A DNA stretch of 64,000 bases from Bacteriovorax sp. PP10 (GTDB lineage: Bacteria > Bdellovibrionota > Bacteriovoracia > Bacteriovoracales > Bacteriovoracaceae), in assembly GCF_035013165.1 (NCBI RefSeq), contig NZ_JAYGJQ010000001.1, forward strand, positions 1,798,001-1,862,000, given 5' to 3'. The position numbers and the translations under genes were made by a program. The notes beneath the pieces are model-generated. The model did not search any database and was not told the DNA's origin. It was given only the letters and a program-made list of their open reading frames with translations. Below are positions 7,692 through 15,289 of this stretch, in pieces (position 1 is the stretch's first letter; each line of letters opens with the position of its first letter).

Positions 7692-8137
7692 TTTCTATTT
7701 TAGGCCTATCATTTTTTGTTTCAACATATTCAAGCATTGCTCATGCACGCTCTATCACATCATTCGGTCAATCAGATGCCATCTCAGCTGTTGCTGACTT
7801 CATGTATGATGTAGGTGAAGACATTCCTGTCTCAACTCGCATGACAGATAAAAAAATCAATATAAAGGATCTTTCGAAATGCACGACAGTTACTTCAGAA
7901 GAAGTTGTTGATGACGTGAGTGCGGCCATTAGAACGGTTATGCGCTTCTATCCTGATGAAGACATTCCTTTTGAAGCGGCCCTGGCAGATATGGAAGATT
8001 ATCTTGATCACCAGGTTTTCAAAAAGTGTATTCTTATTAAGAGGAGAGCTCACTCCCTTGTAAGAAGTTCATACTATTTGAATTCAGAAGATAAAATTCA
8101 TTTACGCTTGGACAATATAGCACTTACACCAGAGTAA
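7679..8137 (+). CDS. small secreted protein of unknown function
   Basis: 152 residues with a signal peptide (MKYALSILGLSFFVSTYSSIAHA) and a mature domain of about 128 residues. Two Cys in the mature part (CTTVTSEE and FKKCILIKR) could form a disulfide. The middle is acidic (DVGEDIP, PDEDIPFEAALADMEDY) and the end basic. No known family is recognised. Translation appears controlled by the leader hairpin, and a strong terminator follows at 8170, so it is a single-gene unit unless read through from the sigma54-like promoter. Confidence 0.75.
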   Translation: MKYALSILGLSFFVSTYSSIAHARSITSFGQSDAISAVADFMYDVGEDIPVSTRMTDKKINIKDLSKCTTVTSEEVVDDVSAAIRTVMRFYPDEDIPFEAALADMEDYLDHQVFKKCILIKRRAHSLVRSSYYLNSEDKIHLRLDNIALTPE

Positions 8138-8169
8138 AATTGGCCACCATTTAAACATATCTTTTAGGA

Positions 8170-8193
8170 AAAGGGCCGCTCTGGCCCTTTTTT
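8170..8193 (+). terminator. rho-independent terminator
   Basis: Perfect 8-bp stem AAAGGGCC/GGCCCTTT with a 5-base loop (8178-8182), followed by a T run. It ends the secreted-protein gene at 7679-8137. Confidence 0.9.
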
Positions 8194-8228
8194 ATTATCA
8201 AAATACACAATACACGTTCAAAAAAGTT

Positions 8229-8244
8229 GGCATAGCTAGTGCAA
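8229..8244 (+). promoter_or_regulatory. sigma54-like promoter of the DksA-like gene
   Basis: TGGCATAGCTAGTGCA has GG and GC spaced by exactly 10 bases and two mismatches to TGGCAC-N5-TTGCA. It lies about 97 bp upstream of the DksA-like ATG. No sigma70 -10 box is at a usable distance from the TTGGCA here. Confidence 0.4.
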
Positions 8245-8340
8245 TACTAAGTTCGAGTCACTCAGGAAGAGCGACTTTACGAGAGAGGATTTTTCGTAAC
8301 GTATCTCAGGGATTGATAAATAGTAATATAAGGAGTTTTT

Positions 8341-8793
8341 ATGAACGCTGAAATGATGAAACAATTTGAAAACCTTTTTATTGAACTTAAGAAATCAACT
8401 CTTAACGAGATGAAAATGGAAACTCCATCACTTGAAAAAGGTGACGAGATTGATCTTTCTCAAGAAGACCGTCAGCGTGAACTTGATCTTAAACTTTTAG
8501 CAAGACAAAATTTCATGCTAAAGAAAATTGATAATGCTCTTTTTCAAATCAAGAACGGTACTTTTGGAATTTGTCATGAATGCGATGGTGAGATTGAAAT
8601 TAACCGTCTTCGTGCAAGACCAGTAGCTACTCAGTGTATCGCTTGTAAAGAAGAGTCTGAAAGAGGCGAAGGACATATGATGTATGAAAAACGTTCTCAT
8701 ACACAAGGTAAGAGTTTACATGGAAATGTTATTCCACTTAGAGCTCACGCTGAAGATTTAGCATCAGTTCTTACTGGAAACTCTGATTACTAA
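8341..8793 (+). CDS. DksA/TraR-family C4 zinc-finger protein
   Basis: DksA-family proteins enter the RNA polymerase secondary channel and tune initiation, often with ppGpp. Here residues about 1-70 are a charged coiled-coil region, and the C4 zinc finger uses C78-x2-C81 and C99-x2-C102 (GICHECDGEIEINRLRARP, CIACKEE). A tail of about 48 residues follows the finger, which is longer than usual. The start has AAGGAG eight bases upstream. It stands alone between a possible sigma54 promoter and a strong terminator. Whether it is the housekeeping DksA or a specialised paralogue cannot be told. Confidence 0.85.
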   Translation: MNAEMMKQFENLFIELKKSTLNEMKMETPSLEKGDEIDLSQEDRQRELDLKLLARQNFMLKKIDNALFQIKNGTFGICHECDGEIEINRLRARPVATQCIACKEESERGEGHMMYEKRSHTQGKSLHGNVIPLRAHAEDLASVLTGNSDY

Positions 8794-8830
8794 TATTGGA
8801 ATTATTTAATAATTAAATAAATATAAAGAT

Positions 8831-8866
8831 AAAGTGCAAACCTTAAGACGGTTTGCACTTTTTTTG
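8831..8866 (+). terminator. rho-independent terminator
   Basis: Stem AAAGTGCAAACC/GGTTTGCACTTT (12 bp, loop 8843-8849) followed by T residues. It ends the DksA-like gene. Confidence 0.93.
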
Positions 8867-9027
8867 TTTAAAGCCCAGCTATCTTGGCAATTTTTTTCAC
8901 ATCACATTTTTTTGATTTTATCTAAGTTATGAATATAATTTAATTAAATCTTCTTTCTGAGCAAAGTCTTGTTTCTAACTATAATTTAGGCTGAGCGGAG
9001 ATTAAGAATCTAACTAGGTAATAAAAA

Positions 9028-9378
9028 ATGGCAGTAGTACTAGTAATCACCAGACACGACAATCCTCAGGATATAAAAGAAATCACAGTCACAAAAAAAT
9101 TGGTGCTTGGGAATTCTATTTACTGTGATGTGATTCTTGAAGATAAGACAGTTGCGAGTATGCAGTGTGAAATTCAGCCATCGAAAACTGGTCATATTAT
9201 TGCTAAAAATTTAGATGCAAAAAAAGAAGTGTTATTGAATCAGACACGCCTTAAAAAATCGGCGCTTAATAGCACGGACATTTTAAAGATCGGCCCGTAC
9301 TTGTTGAGCATTGATAAAGATCAGCTAACTGCTGAAGAGCTTGCCGTCATTAATACAGAGTATGAAGAATTCGTCTAA
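9028..9378 (+). CDS. small FHA-domain-like protein
   Basis: 116 residues with the strand pattern of a forkhead-associated domain: LVLGNSIYCDVILED (FHA 'GR..cDi.l.d'), VASMQCEI in place of the usual 'vSr.Ha.i', then a variable loop and LKIGPYLLSI. FHA domains bind phosphothreonine peptides. The Ser/Arg/His signature is degenerate, so phosphopeptide binding is doubtful. A C-terminal acidic tail follows. It overlaps the convergent gene by 4 bp. Confidence 0.6.
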   Translation: MAVVLVITRHDNPQDIKEITVTKKLVLGNSIYCDVILEDKTVASMQCEIQPSKTGHIIAKNLDAKKEVLLNQTRLKKSALNSTDILKIGPYLLSIDKDQLTAEELAVINTEYEEFV

Positions 9379-10196
9379 AGCAGTTGTTTAAGTTTTTCTT
9401 CGGAAAATTTTGTTGGATCGATTGCTGTGCTTGAATCAATGTGAGTAGACTCCAGACCATTTGTCGTAAGCCATTTTTGTAGACTCTCTGCACTCTTTAC
9501 TAGATCACTACTTTTTTTCACTTCAGCTTCCAGCTCGTAAGAGATGACACCGCGGTTATTTGTTTCACCGACCTGAACTGTGAATTGGTCTTCTGCGATT
9601 TTAAGTTTAATCTTCACTCTTTTTTTATCGTTCATGTGAGTAGAGAAGTAGCGCTCTTCTTTTGTACATTGAGGACACAGCGCTTGCGTGAAAGTGATAA
9701 TACCTTTTTCATCTAATAGATTTTGAATGCTGCCGGCGATTGTTAGCGCGTAGGGATCAAGAGCTTCGAGTTTGGAATGATAACTTTGAATCGTTTGAAT
9801 AAGTGAACTGTCGTTTACGATATCCATCGAAATGGATTCAGTCTTTTTTGCGCTAAAAATCGAAAGTGTTGATGAGCTTAGTACTTTTTGAGTTTGCCAC
9901 GTTAGAGCAACACCATCCCACTGGAAGCGGATCTTTACTGTAGGCTGAGCTGTTTTTAACTGATAGGCCTCGTTTTTAAAGATGTCGAAGTAGAAGTCTG
10001 AACGACCTGATTCTTCACCTTTAAACTTCTGCAGGAAAACGCTTTTAAGCTCATTAAAACCTGTTTTAGTGAGGTTGATCTTTAATTCCACTTCAGTCTT
10101 TGAAGGAAATCCAAGATCGCCGGAAGAGGCCATTGCGGGCGCCTGAAGGCCTAATAAGAAAGTAAGCGTCAATGTAGTGGTAAGGTGTTTCAACAT
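9375..10196 (-). CDS. secreted CYTH-like domain protein
   Basis: 273 residues with a signal peptide ending around ALQAPAMAS. The mature protein begins TEVELKINLTK, has paired basic strands (PTVKIRFQWDGVALTWQTQK, then RVKIKLKIAEDQF) and YELEAEVKKSSDL, in the order seen in the CYTH/triphosphate-tunnel fold (ExExK, basic strands, then E-L-E). A CxxC lies at CPQC. CYTH enzymes bind triphosphates; a secreted one would be unusual, and the match is by eye only. It follows the ART array on the same strand by 48 bp, and its start codon sits in a hairpin. Confidence 0.5.
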   Translation of the reverse strand: MLKHLTTTLTLTFLLGLQAPAMASSGDLGFPSKTEVELKINLTKTGFNELKSVFLQKFKGEESGRSDFYFDIFKNEAYQLKTAQPTVKIRFQWDGVALTWQTQKVLSSSTLSIFSAKKTESISMDIVNDSSLIQTIQSYHSKLEALDPYALTIAGSIQNLLDEKGIITFTQALCPQCTKEERYFSTHMNDKKRVKIKLKIAEDQFTVQVGETNNRGVISYELEAEVKKSSDLVKSAESLQKWLTTNGLESTHIDSSTAIDPTKFSEEKLKQLL

Positions 10197-10220
10197 GCCC
10201 TATGGTTTATGATAGGGCAT
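10195..10220 (-). promoter_or_regulatory. hairpin covering ribosome site and start codon of the 10196 gene
   Basis: Perfect 9-bp inverted repeat, arms 10195-10203 and 10212-10220, loop of 8 bases. In the minus-strand mRNA the 3' arm contains the AGGG ribosome site and most of the AUG. There is no T run, so it is not a usual terminator for the upstream gene. Confidence 0.5.
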
Positions 10221-10244
10221 TGAGATGGTCAAATTAGTTTTAGA

Positions 10245-11828
10245 TTAATTCAAGAATAATTTAATGATATCAACACATTTATCAGTGGTTTTTCCAGCTT
10301 CCACTTTAGGAAGTTTTGCAATTTTTTTAGCAAGTGCTTCTGTTTGGGCCTTTATGGATTCCTCATCAAATTTCATATATCCCATTGTACCAAAGTAGTT
10401 GAGAGAATTTTTAGTAACCTTTTGGTAAGTCAGAATTCCTTCAGTTTCGCCTAACTTTTTTTCCAGATTAGCGATGATGGATTTTTGAATAACCATATTC
10501 ATATCGGTGGTCGGTTCTGGATGAATTGCGTAGTCGTAGACTGCTGCGATTTCATCTGGAAATGTGGCCAGTGGGGCAAGAAACTCTTTTTCATGTGCAT
10601 AAGTGCTGGCGTAATTAAACTCCAGAGCACGTGGATCAATTAAGTAGGCCGAAATTCTTTTTTGTCCAAATGTCTGAGCTGTTTGGATGGAAGGAGTAAA
10701 AGAAAGAAATGGACTCCCGTCAGGCTTGGACGCATGATTCGAAAAGAGCGTTGTGATTCTTGCAGCTTTAGTAAATTCACTTGAACCCTTGTTATCGGTC
10801 CCTATAAATTTTTCGTTCATAGATGTTAGAGAGCGAAGCCTTCTATTCCAAGAACCTTGATTTTTTGTCATCATGGTCGACATGACAAAAATGTTCTGAT
10901 CTAAAATAGCATCGGCCTGAGAAAGTTTTTTTCCTGCTTCAATAGGAGTTTGAATCATATCATCGTCAATCCCACGATAGATAATGACTCTTTGATCAAG
11001 TGGAGCGGGATTTCTAATAATATCTAAATGTGTTTCCCAATATCTTTTTTCAAAAGGGGCCATTTCTTCCCAAGGCAAATAGGCCTGCACTAAATCAGCT
11101 GCACCTTTTCTATCACCAATCGATACGAGATACCTGAACTGTTTTTCTTCAGGGGCAGCATCAAGAGCGGCCATTCTTGCTTTTCTTTGTTCCGCTAATG
11201 CTTTTTTCTCAGCATTTCTTTTTTTATCGAGCTTGGCAAACTCAGCAAGTTTTTTATCCCAGACAGCTGCTTCGGCCAGGATAGAACTATTAAGTTTTTC
11301 GCTGGCCCCGGAATCCGGGCCAAGTGGAGTTAAGACAGACCTTCTTATTTTGGCGACAGCATGGAGTGAGGTCGGATCATTATTGATAGCATTGTAATAG
11401 AGTTCAAAAATAAAATGAGGGGATGAGAAATTTGATCTGATAAGCCCATCCAGAAGGCGAGATAAGTTTAAAGTTGCTGCATGATCTTTAAAAGCACCAT
11501 TGGCATATCTGATTTTGATAATGTTATTATTATCTTCAATGATTGGTTCAATCTTAAACAGGACATCATCTATTAAATTATTATCTTCGATGAGATTAAT
11601 TTTAATTGGAGTGTTATTAGTAAGTCTTGTTGAATTGTTTTGGACAGTTTCTAAAAAGTCTTCTTCTCCAGCTCCTGCTTGTGAAGCTTTTATGGTAAAT
11701 AATGTTTCTACCGCAGCTTCTGCTTCTGCATTAACTGCCTGAGTAGCAATAGTTCTGTTGACGTTCATGCTTGAGCATGAAGTGAGCAAAAAACTTGCAA
11801 GGATGATAAATGAAAAAAACTTTTTCAT
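10245..11828 (-). CDS. ADP-ribosyltransferase-like lipoprotein 1 of the array
   Basis: 527 residues. Lipobox LTSC puts the lipidated Cys at 18. Residues about 35-175 are a family-specific N-terminal domain, 185-225 a Lys/Glu/Ala-rich linker, then the conserved block LPWEEMAPFEKRYWETHL. The ART core follows: R285 in IYRGIDDD, a conserved VMSTMMTKNQGSWNRRLRSL block at 315-334, S376 in SPFLSFTPS, and E413-x-E415 in EKEFLAP. This is the R-S-ExE order of arginine-type mono-ADP-ribosyltransferases. It ends with CVDIIKLFLN. It lies 4 bp after its upstream paralogue, so it is the last ART gene of that unit. Its N-terminal domain is closer to the truncated copy at 18592 than to the middle copies. Substrate unknown. 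Confidence 0.75.
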   Translation of the reverse strand: MKKFFSFIILASFLLTSCSSMNVNRTIATQAVNAEAEAAVETLFTIKASQAGAGEEDFLETVQNNSTRLTNNTPIKINLIEDNNLIDDVLFKIEPIIEDNNNIIKIRYANGAFKDHAATLNLSRLLDGLIRSNFSSPHFIFELYYNAINNDPTSLHAVAKIRRSVLTPLGPDSGASEKLNSSILAEAAVWDKKLAEFAKLDKKRNAEKKALAEQRKARMAALDAAPEEKQFRYLVSIGDRKGAADLVQAYLPWEEMAPFEKRYWETHLDIIRNPAPLDQRVIIYRGIDDDMIQTPIEAGKKLSQADAILDQNIFVMSTMMTKNQGSWNRRLRSLTSMNEKFIGTDNKGSSEFTKAARITTLFSNHASKPDGSPFLSFTPSIQTAQTFGQKRISAYLIDPRALEFNYASTYAHEKEFLAPLATFPDEIAAVYDYAIHPEPTTDMNMVIQKSIIANLEKKLGETEGILTYQKVTKNSLNYFGTMGYMKFDEESIKAQTEALAKKIAKLPKVEAGKTTDKCVDIIKLFLN

Positions 11829-11832
11829 AATT

Positions 11833-13524
11833 TTACTTCCAGAATAACTGAATTAAGTCTTTGCAAGCAGCTTTACTAGTGTTCATTGCTGCTATTTCGT
11901 TTGCCAGCTCTTGAGCAGCACTTTCTTTTTCTAAAGCTTCATACGTTTCGAGAGCACTCTTTTTTACTTCATTTAATTGCTCGGGGTCATCTTTTAATAC
12001 ATCGGAAATGGTCTTAACAAAGTCATCTACAGCATGAGCTTTTGTTATCGCTGCATGAGGATTAGGATTAGTTGATTTGAAGTCTAATGAAGCAGTAAAA
12101 AATTCTGAAGAGTTTTTTACAATGCGCTCAAATATTTCTTCACCTTTACCGGCACCCATTTCTCGCTCAATTTTTTCAATGGCCGTTTTTCTTAAAAATT
12201 TCTCTACCTCATCTGGATCGACATCTGTTTGAACTCGGTAATCATAGACGGCCGCAAGGTCTTCGGGAAAACTTGCCAGAGGTATTAAAAATTCAAGTTC
12301 TGCTGGAAATCGAGAAGCAAAGTTAAAATACATAAGTCTTGGGTCAACAAAATAAGCAGTATTGGTCTGCTTACCAAAAGCGCTGGCGATTTTAAAACTA
12401 GGAGAGTAGGAAAGGAATGGACTTCCTGATGGCTCTTCTGCATGTTTGAAAAACATGTTACTTATACGAGCGGATTTTGTGTATTCGCTTGAGAGAACTT
12501 TATCAGTTCCCATATATTTGTCATACATAGTATTGAGAGATCTTAAACGTCTATTCCACGTCCCTTGATTCTTAGACATCATCGTCGACATGAGAAAAAC
12601 TTTCTGATCTAGGATGGCCTCAGTTCTTGATAATTTTTTTCCGGCCACTTCGCCTGTCTGGATAATATCGCCATCAATTCCGCGATAGACCAAAACTCGT
12701 TGATCCAGTGGAAGCGGATTGACCATAACATCTAGGTGAGTTTCCCAGAATAATTTTTCAAAAGGAGGCATATGCTCCCATGGAAGGTAAGACCTCAATA
12801 ACTTTGCTGCTCCTTTACGGTCATTTCTTGCGATAAGGTTTCTAAACTGCTGGTCATCGGAAACTTTATCAAGAGCATCCATGACACTTTTTCTTGCTTC
12901 AGTTTTAATTTTAATTTTTTTCTTATAAAGAGTTTCTTGCTTCTCAAACTGCTCTTGGATATTGGCCCAATAGGTTCTACGTTCATAAAGGCTTGTGAGG
13001 TCACTATCACCAAAAGGATTGTAGGACTTATCGGTCAGGCCTAGATATCTGAGTTTCGCCAAAGCTTGAAGCGAGAGAAAATCTTGTGACTTAGCATTGT
13101 AGTAAAGTTCAAAGATTGAATATTCAGACACAAACTTAGAATGAATTAATTGATCATAGAAACGCAAAAGTTCATTAGAAGCATTGCGATCATAGAAGGC
13201 TTCATGAGAAAATAGAATTTTAACTTTATGTTTTTGATTTTCAATCGTTGGTAAAATTTTAAAAGCAGTTTCAGGAGGAAGTGTAGGATCTGAAACAAAT
13301 TCTACGTGTATAAAGGCCGAAAGAAATATGTCAGACCTTTTTTGGATATAGTTTATGTCTTTAGTAAAATTAGATGAGGATTTAATTGTCATTAGCTGAT
13401 CAACATTTAAAGGGGCAAGGGCTTCATTGGCAATTGATCTATCTAGGTAAACGTGTTGATAGTTACTCGAACATGACGAGATCAATAGCGTGAGGGCAAG
13501 AAAAGCAGGTAAAAAAAACTTCAC
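11833..13524 (-). CDS. ADP-ribosyltransferase-like lipoprotein 2 of the array
   Basis: 563 residues, the longest copy. GTG start at 13524 with GAGG upstream; lipidated Cys at 18 (LLISSC). N-terminal domain about 25-165, charged linker 190-220, block LPWEHMPPFEKLFWETHL. ART core: R281 in VYRGIDGD, FLMSTMMSKNQG, S372 in SPFLSYSPS, and E409-x-E411 in ELEFLIP. The longer region after the core (about 430-550) is Lys/Glu/Ala-rich, then the tail CKDLIQLFWK. It has its own promoter region at 13559-13613 and is followed after 4 bp by copy 1. Confidence 0.75.
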   Translation of the reverse strand: MKFFLPAFLALTLLISSCSSNYQHVYLDRSIANEALAPLNVDQLMTIKSSSNFTKDINYIQKRSDIFLSAFIHVEFVSDPTLPPETAFKILPTIENQKHKVKILFSHEAFYDRNASNELLRFYDQLIHSKFVSEYSIFELYYNAKSQDFLSLQALAKLRYLGLTDKSYNPFGDSDLTSLYERRTYWANIQEQFEKQETLYKKKIKIKTEARKSVMDALDKVSDDQQFRNLIARNDRKGAAKLLRSYLPWEHMPPFEKLFWETHLDVMVNPLPLDQRVLVYRGIDGDIIQTGEVAGKKLSRTEAILDQKVFLMSTMMSKNQGTWNRRLRSLNTMYDKYMGTDKVLSSEYTKSARISNMFFKHAEEPSGSPFLSYSPSFKIASAFGKQTNTAYFVDPRLMYFNFASRFPAELEFLIPLASFPEDLAAVYDYRVQTDVDPDEVEKFLRKTAIEKIEREMGAGKGEEIFERIVKNSSEFFTASLDFKSTNPNPHAAITKAHAVDDFVKTISDVLKDDPEQLNEVKKSALETYEALEKESAAQELANEIAAMNTSKAACKDLIQLFWK

Positions 13525-13558
13525 ATAAACCTCAAAATTACAGACAGACCTAGTAAAC

Positions 13559-13613
13559 TTGTCGGTTATTTCGTTAAAAATGTTTAGTGATTCTTTTGTC
13601 TAAATTTTAGACA
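13559..13613 (-). promoter_or_regulatory. sigma28-like promoter with upstream 17-bp palindrome (ART copy 2)
   Basis: On the minus strand TAAA (13586-13583) and ACCGACAA (13566-13559) are 16 bases apart, close to the FliA consensus TAAA-N15-GCCGATAA. Ten bases upstream of TAAA is a perfect palindrome TGTCTAAA-T-TTTAGACA at 13597-13613. Downstream of the -10, the sequence ACAAGTTTACTAGGT is nearly the same as in the leader of copy 5. Confidence 0.5.
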
Positions 13614-13614
13614 G

Positions 13615-15270
13615 TTATTTCCAAAATAGCTGAATTAAATCTGTGCAAGACGTATTCGTTTTACCCGTTTTTAAGTTAGAGACCTCGGCCGCTGGCATTC
13701 CTAACGTTTTTTTGAAAAAGTTAGTCAGCTTTCCATCTGGCCCGATCCCCTGAACTGCTCCACCTCTAGCTTTCTGCAAAGGTGCAAAATACTTTTTAGA
13801 ATTTTCTTCTATGAGCTCAAAGGCCTTAGCTCCTTTTCCTGCACCTAGTGTTTTTTCTAACTTTGCTATGGCCTTCTTTTTTAAGAATTCTGCTTGATCT
13901 TCGATATCTGGATAAATGTCTGCATCGTAAACAGCGGCCAGCTCATCGGGAAAACTCATCAGAGGTGAAAGAAATTCATATTCAGTCGGATACTTAGAAG
14001 CATAATTATAATAAAGGATTCTAGGATCAATGAAGTAGGCACCACTTCTTTGATTTCCAAACTGCTTCGCAATGTAAAACATAGGAGTATAGGAAAGGAA
14101 TGGACTTCCTGATGGATCAATAGAGTGTTTTGCAAACATGTTAGTGATTCGTACGGCCTTAGTAAGCTCAGTTGATCCTGTATATCCAGTTCCAGGATTC
14201 ATAACATCGTTGTTAATAAATTTGTCATACATCGAAGTCAGCGACCTAAGACGTCTGTTCCATGATCCTTGATTTTTAGTTAAAATACTCGACATGATAA
14301 AAACGTTTTGCTTTTTGATGGCCTCTTCAGTTGTGAGCTTTTTTCCTGCGCCTTCTGCAGCCTGAATGGCGTCGCCATCGAGACCACGATAAATGAGAAC
14401 ACGTTCTTCAAGCGGAAGAGGGTTTTCGATAATGGAAAGATGATTTTCCCAAAACAATTTTTCAAATGGTGGCATTTCTTCCCATGGAAGATATTGTCTT
14501 AAAAGTTTCGCTGCACCTTTTCTATCATTTTTTGCGATTAGAGTTCTAAACTGCTGGTCCTCGCTGACCTTATCAAGTACGTCCATGACAGCACGTCTTT
14601 CATCTGCGTCGATTTTTTTTGATTTGGTATAAATGCGTTCTTGCTTTTCGAATTCTTCATTAACCTGGCCCCAGTAATCAATACTTTCTTTGTTGCGGTT
14701 AACGAATTCCGGATCAGCAACTTTAGTAAAAGTCAGTGCTCTTAATTTCGCCAGAACTTGCAATGCTGAAAAATCTTTTTCCTTAGCATTGTAGTACAGC
14801 TCAAATAGCGAGTAGGGACTGGCGAAATTTGTTTTACCATCCATGAATAATAGTGTTTTAAGTTCAGTTATTGCATCGAGATCAGTTTTGGCAGAAACAG
14901 AATGAAATATTTTTACAACGTATTTTTGCTTTTCAATTGTAGGAACAATTTTAAAAGCAATATCATTGCTCATCTTAGGATCTTCAATGACCTGATAGTC
15001 TATTTGAAGTTGAATTCCAAACTTTTTAGGGGCGAGAATTTCAGGTAATGATTTTGCCAGGTCCATTTCAGGGCCAGTATAAGTGGAAGACTTGATAGTC
15101 ATGGTTTCATCAAGAGTGACCGGAAGTTCAACTTCATTTGCAATGGAGCGGTCAGTGTACTGACTTTGGAAAAAAGTTGAACATGATGATGTGAACAAAG
15201 TGAAAACGAGAAGTGCAGACATAAAGAATGTCCTTTTCATTTTCGTTTTATTTGTATTCACAACTTTCAC
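13615..15270 (-). CDS. ADP-ribosyltransferase-like lipoprotein 3 of the array
   Basis: 551 residues from a GTG at 15270 that has AGGA about ten bases upstream; an internal ATG at 15240 (MKRTFFMSALL) lacks a ribosome site but gives a more usual signal peptide. Lipidated Cys at 30 (FTSSC). N-terminal domain about 40-180, linker 205-235, block LPWEEMPPFEKLFWENHL. ART core: R295 in IYRGLDGD, FIMSSILTKNQG, S393 in SPFLSYTP, E430-x-E432 in EYEFLSP. Tail CTDLIQLFWK. It lies 19 bp after copy 4, as the last gene of the 18467-13615 unit, and its stop is just upstream of the next palindrome. Confidence 0.75.
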   Translation of the reverse strand: MKVVNTNKTKMKRTFFMSALLVFTLFTSSCSTFFQSQYTDRSIANEVELPVTLDETMTIKSSTYTGPEMDLAKSLPEILAPKKFGIQLQIDYQVIEDPKMSNDIAFKIVPTIEKQKYVVKIFHSVSAKTDLDAITELKTLLFMDGKTNFASPYSLFELYYNAKEKDFSALQVLAKLRALTFTKVADPEFVNRNKESIDYWGQVNEEFEKQERIYTKSKKIDADERRAVMDVLDKVSEDQQFRTLIAKNDRKGAAKLLRQYLPWEEMPPFEKLFWENHLSIIENPLPLEERVLIYRGLDGDAIQAAEGAGKKLTTEEAIKKQNVFIMSSILTKNQGSWNRRLRSLTSMYDKFINNDVMNPGTGYTGSTELTKAVRITNMFAKHSIDPSGSPFLSYTPMFYIAKQFGNQRSGAYFIDPRILYYNYASKYPTEYEFLSPLMSFPDELAAVYDADIYPDIEDQAEFLKKKAIAKLEKTLGAGKGAKAFELIEENSKKYFAPLQKARGGAVQGIGPDGKLTNFFKKTLGMPAAEVSNLKTGKTNTSCTDLIQLFWK

Positions 15271-15289
15271 GATATTGGATCCTAGCTAA

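Noticed and set aside
8251-8260. T-loop-like GTTCGAGTC, as in a tRNA
   Set aside because: No acceptor stem, anticodon arm or D arm can be folded around it.
11500-11742. Plus-strand hydrophobic ORF inside ART copy 1
   Set aside because: Antisense shadow of a well-supported gene, with no ribosome site and no family.
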